A stretch of DNA of 64,000 nucleotides, from NCBI RefSeq assembly GCF_036010665.1, contig NZ_CP108581.1, positions 3,205,501-3,269,500 of the forward strand. The letters are read 5' to 3'. A model generated the notes under the pieces. That model was not told the origin of the DNA, did not search any database, and was given only the letters and a program-made list of their open reading frames with translations. The translations under genes were made by a program, and so were the position numbers. The stretch's first letter is position 1, and each line of letters starts with the position of its first letter. Positions 51,885-60,071 of this stretch are shown here, in pieces. Source of the DNA: Microbispora sp. NBC_01189 (GTDB lineage Bacteria > Actinomycetota > Actinomycetes > Streptosporangiales > Streptosporangiaceae).

Positions 51885-53231
51885 TCACCGGCTGAGCTTC
51901 TCCACGATCAGCCGGTAGAGCTGGCGCGGCCGGCCCGGCTGCGGAGTGCGGTTCGGCGGAAGCGGCCACGCGAGTCCCTCGTCAACCAGCGTGCGCAGCA
52001 ACCGGCGAGCCGTACGCGGGGTGACCCCGAGCATGCGCCCGGCCCCCTCCGCGTCCACGACCGTGTCTCCGCCTTCCAGCTTGGCCGCCAGGCGCGCCAG
52101 CACCTCGACGCCCTTGGGCTTGATCGCCCCGCCCGGCTGGGGAGGCATCCGGGGCGGCGGCACCAGGGCCCGGCCCTCCCGGTCCACCGCGAAGCCCTGG
52201 GGCTGTTTGCCGCCCTGGGTGCGGGCGAGCGCGCCCCTGGCGTGCGTCTCGGCCTCATGCGTCGTGCGGCCCATCCCCACGCCCACCTCGACGGCGAGCC
52301 CCAGCTCCTCGCGGATCCTGGCGGCGAAGGGCAGCACCCGGAACCCGTCGGTGGCGGCCGCGATCGAGCCCTTGGTCGCCACGACCAGGTAGCTGTGGTC
52401 GTCGATCGGCCACACGCTCGCGTTGATCCGGTTGGCCTCCTGCACGAGCAGGCGGTGCAGCGACAGCCGCAGCTCGTCCCGCCAGTAGCGCGGGGCGGCC
52501 CGGCGCACCGGCTCGCGCAGCGTCGGCACCTCCACCAGCACGACCGTGAGCTGCGACTCCTCCAGCCGGTGCCTGGCGCCGAGCAGCGCCGCCGTGTGCA
52601 GTGCCGTCCGTACGGCGGCGGACGTCGGCCGGATCGGCACGACCGGCACTCCGGCTGAGGTCAGCCGGTCGGCCACCCCCTGGACGCACGTGAGCGCGCC
52701 CGTGGTGGCCCCCTGGCGGAACAACCGCTCGTGGAAGGCCGTGACCGTGCCGATCGGGCCTGGTTCGTCGCGGCTGTGCACCTCCCCGGAGGGGAGGTTG
52801 AGGTCCGCGTACGCCTCGTCGATGTCCGGCCGCGCGAGCACGTCCACGCTCACCCGGCGCGGATCGGTCCGCTCGTCCAGCGAGGCCCGTGCGACCGCCG
52901 CCACCAGTGCCGCTCCGCCGAGCTGCACGTGTGTCGCGGGCATCGTCAGCACTCCGGCCCGCCGGGCGAGCTCGAAGGGCACCGGGCTCGCGAACAGGCA
53001 GGCGTCCACACCCGGCCCGAGCCGGGTCACCTTGTCCGCGGCCTCCTGCTCGTCCCTGTACGCGGCGGCGACCAGCCGACAGGGCACCGGGGCCGCCGAG
53101 TGCCCCATGAGCATCACGCGTTCGACCAAATCATGTGACCCCACCACGCCGATGGTGAGGTCGGGTGTCACCGTCCCCAGACGTGACCCGCGCGGAGTGT
53201 CTTCCGTGCGCTCGACCAATGTTCGTCCCAT
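51885..53231 (-). CDS. putative transcriptional regulator with cyclase-like domain and C-terminal winged helix
   Basis: A 448-residue cytoplasmic protein. The N-terminal part (about 20-190: LTIGVVGSHDLVERVMLMG, CRLVAAAYRDEQEAADKV) looks like a Rossmann-like sensing domain. The middle (about 225-345: LTVVLVEVPTLREPVRRAAP, WPIDDHSYLVVATKG, LGLAVEVGVGMGRTTHEAE) has the pattern of degenerate GGDEF/cyclase-like domains, without GGDEF residues. The end (EGAGRMLGVTPRTARRLLRTLVDEGLAW) is a winged helix. ATG 53231 follows AGGGG. No family name can be given; DNA-binding control by a small ligand is the best inference. Confidence 0.65.
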   Translation of the reverse strand: MGRTLVERTEDTPRGSRLGTVTPDLTIGVVGSHDLVERVMLMGHSAAPVPCRLVAAAYRDEQEAADKVTRLGPGVDACLFASPVPFELARRAGVLTMPATHVQLGGAALVAAVARASLDERTDPRRVSVDVLARPDIDEAYADLNLPSGEVHSRDEPGPIGTVTAFHERLFRQGATTGALTCVQGVADRLTSAGVPVVPIRPTSAAVRTALHTAALLGARHRLEESQLTVVLVEVPTLREPVRRAAPRYWRDELRLSLHRLLVQEANRINASVWPIDDHSYLVVATKGSIAAATDGFRVLPFAARIREELGLAVEVGVGMGRTTHEAETHARGALARTQGGKQPQGFAVDREGRALVPPPRMPPQPGGAIKPKGVEVLARLAAKLEGGDTVVDAEGAGRMLGVTPRTARRLLRTLVDEGLAWPLPPNRTPQPGRPRQLYRLIVEKLSR

Positions 53232-53391
53232 CCCACGTCGCCCCTGTTGTTGTGGCTTCTCTTTGGAACGATCGCTGGTTAAGGCCGTAATGTCACGCCC
53301 AGATTTTCCGGAATACCATTCTGGGTGGTCGAGCCGCATCCGTAATATCCCGGATACCCCCTGGTCAGGGCGTTAGTAAAGGTTTTCGGAC

Positions 53392-54669
53392 TCAGTCGCC
53401 GTCCGAAGTGGAAATTTCACGCACCACATCAGCGCCAAGCGCCTGCATGCGCTGCGCGAGCGCGCCGTGGCCGCGGTCGATGAGATAACCCGTCCCGATC
53501 GACGTCTCTCCCTCGGCGGCGAGACCGGCGAGCACGAGTGCGATTCCGGACCTGAGGTCGTGGGCCGTCACGCCGGCGCCGCGCAGCGGCGTCGGACCGT
53601 GCACCACCGCCCGGCTCCCCTCCACCTCGACGTTCGCGCCCATCTTGTTGAGCTCGCCCGCGAGCGCGAAACGGCCGTCGAAGATGCGCTCGTGGATGTA
53701 GCTGGAGCCCTCGGCGAGGCAGGCCACCGTCATCAGGGGCGACTGCAGGTCGGTCGCGAAGCCGGGGTAGGTGTCGGTGATCACGTTGATCGGGCGCAGC
53801 GGCCGGTCGCGGCGCACCTGCAGGACCGCGCCGTGCTCCTCGAACTCGACGCCCATCTGCTCCAGCTTCCACCGGACCACGCCGAGGTGTTCCAGCGAGG
53901 CGCCGACCAGGCTCACCTCGCCCCCGGTGATCGCCGCGGCCATGGCGAACACGCCCGCGTCGAGCCGGTCGGGCATCACCGTGTGCTCGACCGCGGTCAG
54001 CTCGTCGACGCCCTCGACCGTGATGAAGCCGGTCCCGCCGCCGCGGATGCGCGCCCCCATCCGGCTCAGCATCGTGATGACGTCGAGCACCTCGGGTTCG
54101 AGCGCCGCGTTCTCGATCACGGTGGTGCCCCGGGCGAGCGAGGCGGCCATGATCAGGTTCTCGGTGCCGGTGTGGGAGGGGGTGTCGAGATAGAGCGGAG
54201 CGCCGAGCAGGCCGCCGGCCTTGATGTGGATGACGGACTCGCCCTCGTCCACCATCGCGCCGAGGCGCTTGTAGCCGAGGTAGTGGAAGTCGAGGTTGCG
54301 GCTGCCGAGGTTGCAGCCGCCGATGCCCTCGATGATCGCCTCACCGAGGCGGTGGAGCAGGGCCGGGACGAACAGTACCGATCCCCGGAACCGGCGGGCG
54401 ATCTCGGCGGGAAGGACCGGGCTGGTCAGCCGGGAGGCGTCGATGACGAGCGTCCGCTCGCTCTCGTGGAACTCCACCTTCGCCCCGATGGACTCGGCGA
54501 GCTCCACCGCCCGGCGCACGTCCTCGATGACGGGCACGTTGCGGAGCACCGTACGGCCTTCGGCCGCGAGCAGCGCCGCCCCGATCATGGGCAGTACGGC
54601 GTTCTTCGCGCCCTGGATGAAGGCGGTTCCACGCAGTACGTTGCCACCGCGCACGCGGTAACTGACCAT
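53392..54669 (-). CDS. UDP-N-acetylglucosamine 1-carboxyvinyltransferase-like enzyme (MurA family, divergent)
   Basis: A 425-residue EPSP-synthase-fold protein. Landmarks of MurA are present: GAKNAVLPMIGAAL (Lys), active-site Cys in GGCNLGSRNLDFH, Arg five residues after it, PGFATDLQSPLM (Asp) and LIDRGHGALAQRM. The normal motif is GGCxIGxRPVDLH; here PVDLH is replaced by NLDFH, and the following HYLGYKRLGA also deviates. It should transfer enolpyruvate, but may be a second MurA with an altered sugar-nucleotide substrate. ATG 54669 has GGAG eight bases upstream. It stands alone between the regulator and purC. Confidence 0.85.
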   Translation of the reverse strand: MVSYRVRGGNVLRGTAFIQGAKNAVLPMIGAALLAAEGRTVLRNVPVIEDVRRAVELAESIGAKVEFHESERTLVIDASRLTSPVLPAEIARRFRGSVLFVPALLHRLGEAIIEGIGGCNLGSRNLDFHYLGYKRLGAMVDEGESVIHIKAGGLLGAPLYLDTPSHTGTENLIMAASLARGTTVIENAALEPEVLDVITMLSRMGARIRGGGTGFITVEGVDELTAVEHTVMPDRLDAGVFAMAAAITGGEVSLVGASLEHLGVVRWKLEQMGVEFEEHGAVLQVRRDRPLRPINVITDTYPGFATDLQSPLMTVACLAEGSSYIHERIFDGRFALAGELNKMGANVEVEGSRAVVHGPTPLRGAGVTAHDLRSGIALVLAGLAAEGETSIGTGYLIDRGHGALAQRMQALGADVVREISTSDGD

Positions 54670-54853
54670 TAATTCGACTCCTATGTTGGGGGAAAGATGG
54701 GGACTCGCGTCGGCCGGCAGCCACGTCGTCGGCGAAGACGTCGGATTAGAGTAGCCGCTGTGTAGCCGCTGTCCCGGGCGTTTCAGGGAGGAACTACCCC
54801 AAGAACGCATGGGGGAACGGATCACGCGAGAGGACATGTGTGACGCTTGTGGC

Positions 54854-55705
54854 TCAGGCGCGGAAGCGCTCTCCGGTGAGGCGCTCGTACGCCTCGACAT
54901 AGCGGCCGCGCGTGCGCTCGACGATCTCGTCCGGCAACGGCGGAGGGGCCTCGCCGGAGGCCCTGTCCCAGCCCGACGCGGGCGACAGCAGCCAGTCGCG
55001 GACGAACTGCTTGTCGAACGACGTCTGGGAGCGGCCCGGCTCCCACTGGCCCAGCGGCCAGAAGCGCGACGAGTCGGGCGTCAGCACCTCGTCGCCCAGG
55101 GTCAGCGTGCCGTCGGAGTCCCAGCCCAGCTCGATCTTGGTGTCGGCCAGGATGATGCCGCGCTCCAGGGCGATCTCCGCCCCCCGGCGGTAGACGCCGA
55201 GGGTGATGTCACGCAGCCGCCCGGCCACGTCCGCGCCCACCTCGGCCACGACCTGCTCGAACGTCATCGGCTCGTCGTGCTCGCCCATCGGCGCCTTCGT
55301 CGACGGCGTGAAGATCGGCTCGGGCAGCCGCGACCCGTCGGTGAGCCCGTCCGGCAGCCGCACGCCGGAGACGACGCCCTCCCTGCGGTAGTCGGTCAGC
55401 CCGGAGCCCGTGAGGTAGCCGCGGGCCACGCACTCCACCGGCACCATCCGCAGCTTCCGGCAGAGCACCCCGCGCCCGGCGAACTCCGCGGGCACGTCGG
55501 CCGAGACGACGTGATTGGGCACGACGTCCTTGAGCTGCTCGAACCACCACAGCGACAGCCGGGTGAGAATCTCCCCCTTATCGGGGATGCCGGGTTCGAG
55601 CACGTGGTCGAAGGCCGAGATGCGGTCGGACGCGACCATCAGCAGCAACCCCTCGGGGGTCTCGTAGAGGTCGCGTACCTTGCCGGAGTGCAGGTGCTTC
55701 ACCAT
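54854..55705 (-). CDS. purC: phosphoribosylaminoimidazole-succinocarboxamide synthase (SAICAR synthetase)
   Basis: A 283-residue ATP-dependent ligase of purine synthesis joining CAIR and aspartate. HSGKVRDLYETPEG, LLMVASDRISAFDHVL, VPVECVARGYLTGSG and IILADTKIELGWD are family motifs. I prefer ATG 55705 (MVKHLHSGK), with GGGAAG five bases upstream, over ATG 55726. purD lies 1.5 kb away on the same strand, separated by the TetR/MDMPI pair read from the opposite strand. Confidence 0.96.
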   Translation of the reverse strand: MVKHLHSGKVRDLYETPEGLLLMVASDRISAFDHVLEPGIPDKGEILTRLSLWWFEQLKDVVPNHVVSADVPAEFAGRGVLCRKLRMVPVECVARGYLTGSGLTDYRREGVVSGVRLPDGLTDGSRLPEPIFTPSTKAPMGEHDEPMTFEQVVAEVGADVAGRLRDITLGVYRRGAEIALERGIILADTKIELGWDSDGTLTLGDEVLTPDSSRFWPLGQWEPGRSQTSFDKQFVRDWLLSPASGWDRASGEAPPPLPDEIVERTRGRYVEAYERLTGERFRA

Positions 55706-55765
55706 TCCATCTTCCCAGCTCTTCATCGCGCGTCGACCAGCGGGAAAGTGTCGCGGCCGCGTGTC

Positions 55766-55810
55766 TTGACGCTTTCCTAACGCCGTGTGATAGTCCTAAT
55801 CATGTTAGGA
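55766..55810 (+). promoter_or_regulatory. tetR promoter and operator over the start codon
   Basis: TTGACG (55766-55771) and GATAGT (55789-55794) have the ideal 17-bp spacing; transcription should start at about 55801-55802, the A of the ATG. A perfect palindrome TCCTAA-TCATG-TTAGGA (55794-55810) is centred on the start codon, and another TCCTAA half-site lies at 55775-55780. The TetR protein probably represses itself here, and its mRNA appears leaderless. Confidence 0.65.
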
Positions 55811-56407
55811 GAGCCGACCAGAGATAGAAGAACCGAACGTCATGAGGGAACGAAGGCGGAGATCCTCGACGCGGCGTGGGAGATCGCCCGTGCCAACGGT
55901 CTGGCCGGGCTGACGCTGCGGGACGTGGCTCGCAAGGTCGGGATGCGCCCGCCGTCGGTGTACTCCTATTTCGCGTCCAAGAACGCCATCTATGACGCCA
56001 TGTACGCCCAGGGCTGCCGGGAGTTCCTCCGGCGGATGTCGCGGCTGGACGTCACCGGCGATCCCTTGCGCGATCTGACCACCGGCGCCCGGGTCTTCAT
56101 CGAGTTCTGCGTCGAGGACCCGGCTCGCTACCAACTGATGTTCCAGCGGACGGTTCCGGGGTTCGAGCCGTCCGCCGAGTCCTATGCCCTGGCTCTCCAG
56201 GCGCTGGAGTCGACGCGGGTAGCACTGATGAGGATCGGCGTAACCTCCCCCGAAGCGCTCGACATGCTCACCGCGCTCAACACCGGGCTGGCCGACCAGC
56301 AGATCTCCAACGACCCCGGCGGTGATCGCTGGCTCAGGTTGATCGACGAGGCCATGGAGATGTTCCTCGCCCACATGGGCGACCGCATGCGAAAGCAGGT
56401 CCGATGA
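55802..56407 (+). CDS. TetR family transcriptional regulator
   Basis: A 201-residue regulator. The N-terminal helix-turn-helix is AEILDAAWEIARANGLAGLTLRDVARKVGMRPPSVYSYFASK; the C-terminal ligand domain is of the TetR_C_33/WHG type (GARVFIEFCVEDPARYQLMF). ATG 55802 sits in the centre of a palindrome and seems to be the first base of the mRNA. Its stop overlaps the ATG of the MDMPI gene, so the two are co-expressed. Confidence 0.9.
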   Translation: MLGEPTRDRRTERHEGTKAEILDAAWEIARANGLAGLTLRDVARKVGMRPPSVYSYFASKNAIYDAMYAQGCREFLRRMSRLDVTGDPLRDLTTGARVFIEFCVEDPARYQLMFQRTVPGFEPSAESYALALQALESTRVALMRIGVTSPEALDMLTALNTGLADQQISNDPGGDRWLRLIDEAMEMFLAHMGDRMRKQVR

Positions 56408-57153
56408 TGCCTGACACCGCTATGGCGATCGAGTCCGTGCCGTTACTCGATCGAGCACGGGCCGCCGTGCTGGCGGAGGCCGAGTACGAGCGATTCGCCG
56501 ACCTGGTCCGGTCACTGGACGACGACTGGACCAGACGGACCGACTGCCCGGCCTGGGACGTGCGTGCGATGGTCGCGCACGTCCTGGGTGCGATGGAGTC
56601 TCATGTCTCCCCGCGTGAGCTGGTCCACCAGCTCCGTGCGGGCGGCCGGGCGGCGGGCGACCGTCCGCTCATCGACGGCATCACCGAGGTGCAGGTCGCC
56701 GAGCGCGCCCATCTCAGCACGTCCCGGCTCGTCGAACGGCTCACCGCGACGGCGCCCCGCGCCGCCCGTGCCCGGCGCAGGCTTCCGGCGCCGCTGCGCC
56801 GGATACCGCTCAAGCAGGACGTCGGGGGCGTGATGGAAACCTGGACGATGGGCTACCTGTACGACGTCATCTACACGCGCGACACGTGGATGCACCGCAT
56901 CGACATCGCCCGGGCGACGGGCCGCCCCCTCGTGCTCACGGCGGACCATGACGGCCGGGTCGTGGCGGATGTGGCCGCCGAATGGGCGCGGCGGCACGGC
57001 CGGCCGTTCCGGCTCCACCTCACCGGGCCCGCGGGAGGCACCTATGTCGCCGGCGACGGCGAGGAGATCACCCTGGACGCCGTCGAGTTCTGCCGGATCC
57101 TCTCCGGACGGGGCAGCGGAACCGGGCTGCTCGCCCAGCCCGTGCCGTTCTGA
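56404..57153 (+). CDS. maleylpyruvate isomerase family (MDMPI/DinB-like) mycothiol-dependent protein
   Basis: A 249-residue four-helix-bundle protein of the mycothiol-dependent group. CPAWDVRAMVAHVLGAMES provides the first metal His; DTWMHRIDIARATGR provides the second metal-binding HxxxD. A C-terminal SCP2-like domain (FRLHLTGPAGGTYVAGDGEEITLDAVEFCRILSGR) follows. These enzymes isomerise or conjugate with mycothiol. Coupled by ATGA to the tetR gene, it is likely a detoxification enzyme induced by the ligand of that repressor. Confidence 0.85.
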   Translation: MMPDTAMAIESVPLLDRARAAVLAEAEYERFADLVRSLDDDWTRRTDCPAWDVRAMVAHVLGAMESHVSPRELVHQLRAGGRAAGDRPLIDGITEVQVAERAHLSTSRLVERLTATAPRAARARRRLPAPLRRIPLKQDVGGVMETWTMGYLYDVIYTRDTWMHRIDIARATGRPLVLTADHDGRVVADVAAEWARRHGRPFRLHLTGPAGGTYVAGDGEEITLDAVEFCRILSGRGSGTGLLAQPVPF

Positions 57154-57202
57154 CACGGTCGCAACGCCGGACCGGCGCCGCCACTCGCCGGCGGGCATGA
57201 GG

Positions 57203-58444
57203 TCAGGAGGTGGCGGCGGTCAGGGCGATGTCGGAGCGGTGGTGGGAACCGCGCAGGGTGATCCGCTCCAGCGCCTCGTAGGCCCGCGTCCTCGCCTCGG
57301 CCAGGTCGGCGCCGGTGCCGACCACGTTGAGCACCCGCCCGCCGTTCGACACCAGCCGGTTCTCCGGGTCCAGGGTCGTCCCAGCGTGCAGCGCGTACGC
57401 CTCCTCGGTCGTCGGGGGGAGTCCCGCGACGGGGTCGCCCTTCACCGGGTCGGCCGGGTAGTTCTCGGCGGCGAGCACCACGGTCACGGCGGCGCCGTCG
57501 CGCCACCGCAGCGGCGGATGGTCCGCGAGGGTGCCGGTCGCGCACGCGAGCAGCAGCCCTCCGAGCGGGGTCTCCAGCCGGTCGAGCACGACCTGGGTCT
57601 CCGGGTCGCCGAAGCGCGCGTTGAACTCGATCACGCGGGGGCCTTCGGTGGTCAGGGCCAGCCCCGCGTACAGCACGCCCGTGTACGGCGTGCCGCGCCG
57701 GGCCATCTCGGCGACCGTCGGCCGGACGATCTCGGCCATGACCCGCTCCGACAGGCCCTCCGGGGCCCAGGGGAGCGGGGTGTACGCCCCCATGCCACCG
57801 GTGTTGGGACCCTTGTCGCCGTCGTAGGCCCGCTTGAAGTCCTGGGCCGGCTGCAGCGCCACCGCGCTCGTCCCGTCGCACAGGGCGAACAGCGACACCT
57901 CCGGGCCGTCGAGGAACTCCTCGATCACCACCCGCTCGCACGACCGCGCGTGCTCCAGGGCCTCCTCGCGGCTGTCGGTCACGACCACGCCCTTGCCCGC
58001 GGCCAGGCCGTCGTCCTTCACGACGTACGGAGGGCCGAAGGCGTCCAGCGCCGCCGCGGCCTCCTCCTCGCTCACGCACGTGTACGCCCGCGCGGTCGGC
58101 ACGCCCGCGGCCGTCATGACGTCCTTGGCGAACGCCTTGGAACCCTCGACCGCCGCGGCCCGCGCCGACGGCCCGAAGCAGGGGATGCCCGCGGCCCTGA
58201 CCGCGTCGGCCACGCCGGCGACCAGCGGCGCCTCCGGGCCGATCACCACGAGGCCGGCGCCCAGGCGCTCGGCGAGGGCGGTGACCGCCGCGCCGTCCGT
58301 GGGCGTGACCTGGTGCAGGGTGGCCACATCGGCGATGCCGGCGTTGCCGGGGGCGCAGTGGACTTCGACGACGGAGGGGTCCAGCCCCAGGGCCCGGCAC
58401 AGAGCGTGCTCGCGACCCCCGGAACCGATGACAAGAACGCGCAC
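57203..58444 (-). CDS. purD: phosphoribosylamine-glycine ligase
   Basis: A 413-residue ATP-grasp ligase (GAR synthetase) of purine synthesis. [17 protein letters not shown] opens the chain. [50 protein letters not shown] and [14 protein letters not shown] are ATP-grasp and substrate motifs. Length is standard. The start ATG 58444 is at the end of a leader region shared with the divergent small ORF and corA. Confidence 0.97.
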   Translation of the reverse strand: MRVLVIGSGGREHALCRALGLDPSVVEVHCAPGNAGIADVATLHQVTPTDGAAVTALAERLGAGLVVIGPEAPLVAGVADAVRAAGIPCFGPSARAAAVEGSKAFAKDVMTAAGVPTARAYTCVSEEEAAAALDAFGPPYVVKDDGLAAGKGVVVTDSREEALEHARSCERVVIEEFLDGPEVSLFALCDGTSAVALQPAQDFKRAYDGDKGPNTGGMGAYTPLPWAPEGLSERVMAEIVRPTVAEMARRGTPYTGVLYAGLALTTEGPRVIEFNARFGDPETQVVLDRLETPLGGLLLACATGTLADHPPLRWRDGAAVTVVLAAENYPADPVKGDPVAGLPPTTEEAYALHAGTTLDPENRLVSNGGRVLNVVGTGADLAEARTRAYEALERITLRGSHHRSDIALTAATS

Positions 58445-58648
58445 CCGCTCATTCTCGCAGTCTTCTCCGCGTCCTCCGCCGCCCGGCCTCCCGGATACAC
58501 AGGAGTGACCAGGTTGTCCGACCCCTTTTTGGCAAGAAGTGCATGATCGGAGGCTCTTGACGCCGGTACCCTGGAACAGGCGTCAGGCAGTGATGTGCTA
58601 GGTTGGACAGGCTTCGCGCTGTCTCGTAGTGATTGGAGGTGGTCTGGG
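58445..58648. other. intergenic region between purD and the small ORF upstream of corA
   Basis: About 200 bp without a gene. A TGCTAGGTT extended -10-like element (58596-58604) could drive the small ORF and corA. No convincing -35 box is seen. A T-run at 58525-58530 lies on the purD side. Confidence 0.35.
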
Positions 58649-58759
58649 ATGAATTCTGGTGATCCCGTCAGTACGTGCTCGCGCACGTACGTCGTGCGCA
58701 CTCCCGACCACTTCGACACTGAGTCCCGAGAGGCAGCTCACGCCTGCATGAAGGGGTGA
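58649..58759 (+). CDS. 36-residue small protein upstream of corA (candidate leader)
   Basis: ATG 58649 has a strong GGAGGTGGT nine bases upstream. The frame encodes MNSGDPVSTCSRTYVVRTPD and a short tail ending AHACMKG, with a stop 48 bp before corA. Two Cys and a HFDTES segment are notable. Small ORFs before Mg2+ transporter genes (mgtL, corL in enterobacteria) act as translation-dependent sensors, so a leader role is possible. It may also be an independent small protein. Confidence 0.5.
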   Translation: MNSGDPVSTCSRTYVVRTPDHFDTESREAAHACMKG

Positions 58760-58807
58760 CGTCACGTCGCGCGTAGAGCGTGCCGGCTCGGGCGGGAAGG
58801 GACCGCC

Positions 58808-59926
58808 ATGCGCTCCACTCTGCTCTTTCCCCGCATCAACAGGCACACCCGGGTCCTGCCCACGCACCTCGGCACCGCGCCGGTGAACGCGGACCCCGTC
58901 GTCCGCTGTGTGCCGCCGGCCAGCTCCCTCGTCGAGTTCGGCGCGTACATCGGCGGCGAGAAGGTCGACGCCAACGGCATCCCCGAGGCCGTCCGGATGG
59001 TCCGCGAGCACAACGAGGCCAACGAGGTGCCCGGCGCGTACGTCTGGGTCGGCCTGCACGAGCCCGCCGCGCCCGAGGTGGAGTGGCTCGCCGAGGTGTT
59101 CGGCCTGCACCCCCTCGCCGTCGAGGACGCCATCAAGGCCCACCAGCGGCCCAAGGTCGAGCGGTACGGCGACTCGCTTTTCATGGTGCTCAAGACCGTC
59201 GCGTTCCTCGACGGCGTGGTGCCGACGGCGAGCGGCGAGATCATCGGCACCGGCGAGATCATGGTTTTCGTCGGCCCCGACTTCGTGGTGACCGTACGGC
59301 ACGGCCGCTACTGCCCGCTCGGCGACGTCCGCGAGAAGCTGGAGTCGAAGGCGAAGCTGATCAGCCGTGGCCCGGCGGGCGTGCTGCACGCCATCGCCGA
59401 CCACGTGGTGGACAAGTATCTCCAGGTCGCCGACCTGATGCAGGCGGAGCTCGAAGAGGTCGAGGCGGCGGTCTTCGCCGAGGTCAGCTCCCGGGACATC
59501 AACCGGATCTACCAGCTCAAGCGGGAGATGCTGGAGCTCAAGCGGGCCGTGGGGCCGCTTCAGACCCCCTTCAACGCCCTTCCCCAGCGGCGCAGCATCC
59601 CGTCGGAGATGCGCGAATACTTCCGCGACGTCGGCGACCACCTCTCCCGGGTGTGCGAGCAGGTGCAGGCGTCCAACGAGCTGTCGGACTCGATTCTGCA
59701 GGCCGCGCTGGCGCGCTCGAACGCGCTTGCTAACGAGGACATGCGCAAGATCTCGTCCTGGGTCGCGATCATCTCGGTGCCCACGATGATCGCGGGCATC
59801 TACGGCATGAACTTCGAGCACATGCCCGAGGTGAAGGCGGTGTACGGCTACCCGCTCGTGCTGGGAGTCATGGTCGTCGCCTGCACACTCCTGCACCGCG
59901 CCTTCCGCCGCAACGGCTGGCTCTGA
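58808..59926 (+). CDS. corA: CorA family magnesium/cobalt transporter
   Basis: A 372-residue channel-like transporter. A cytosolic alpha/beta domain (AEVFGLHPLAVEDAIKAHQRPKVERYGD) and long helices are followed by two C-terminal membrane helices. The signature IYGMNFEHMPE at the pore mouth carries the GMN motif. The C-terminus is basic (HRAFRRNGWL), as required. ATG 58808 is 48 bp after the small ORF. Confidence 0.95.
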   Translation: MRSTLLFPRINRHTRVLPTHLGTAPVNADPVVRCVPPASSLVEFGAYIGGEKVDANGIPEAVRMVREHNEANEVPGAYVWVGLHEPAAPEVEWLAEVFGLHPLAVEDAIKAHQRPKVERYGDSLFMVLKTVAFLDGVVPTASGEIIGTGEIMVFVGPDFVVTVRHGRYCPLGDVREKLESKAKLISRGPAGVLHAIADHVVDKYLQVADLMQAELEEVEAAVFAEVSSRDINRIYQLKREMLELKRAVGPLQTPFNALPQRRSIPSEMREYFRDVGDHLSRVCEQVQASNELSDSILQAALARSNALANEDMRKISSWVAIISVPTMIAGIYGMNFEHMPEVKAVYGYPLVLGVMVVACTLLHRAFRRNGWL

Positions 59927-59934
59927 CGGTCATT

Positions 59935-59975
59935 CCGTGTTTTGTCACGGTTGGGCTGGGTGAATCTAACCGTGA
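59935..59975 (+). promoter_or_regulatory. overlapping hairpins between corA and the P450 gene
   Basis: CCGTG/CACGG (59935-59939 and 59946-59950) forms a short stem with a TTTTGT loop. The same CACGG also takes part in a larger perfect stem, TCACGGTT/AACCGTGA (59945-59952 and 59968-59975). The two cannot form together. It may be a corA terminator or a regulatory switch in the P450 leader. Confidence 0.35.
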
Positions 59976-60071
59976 GCCTGAGTCATTGCGATATGTCAGA
60001 TGATGTTGTTGAGTGGGGAAGAGCGGGCCGCTCGCGCACATCGACCGTTTCCACTTACGCAGGAGCGTGTC

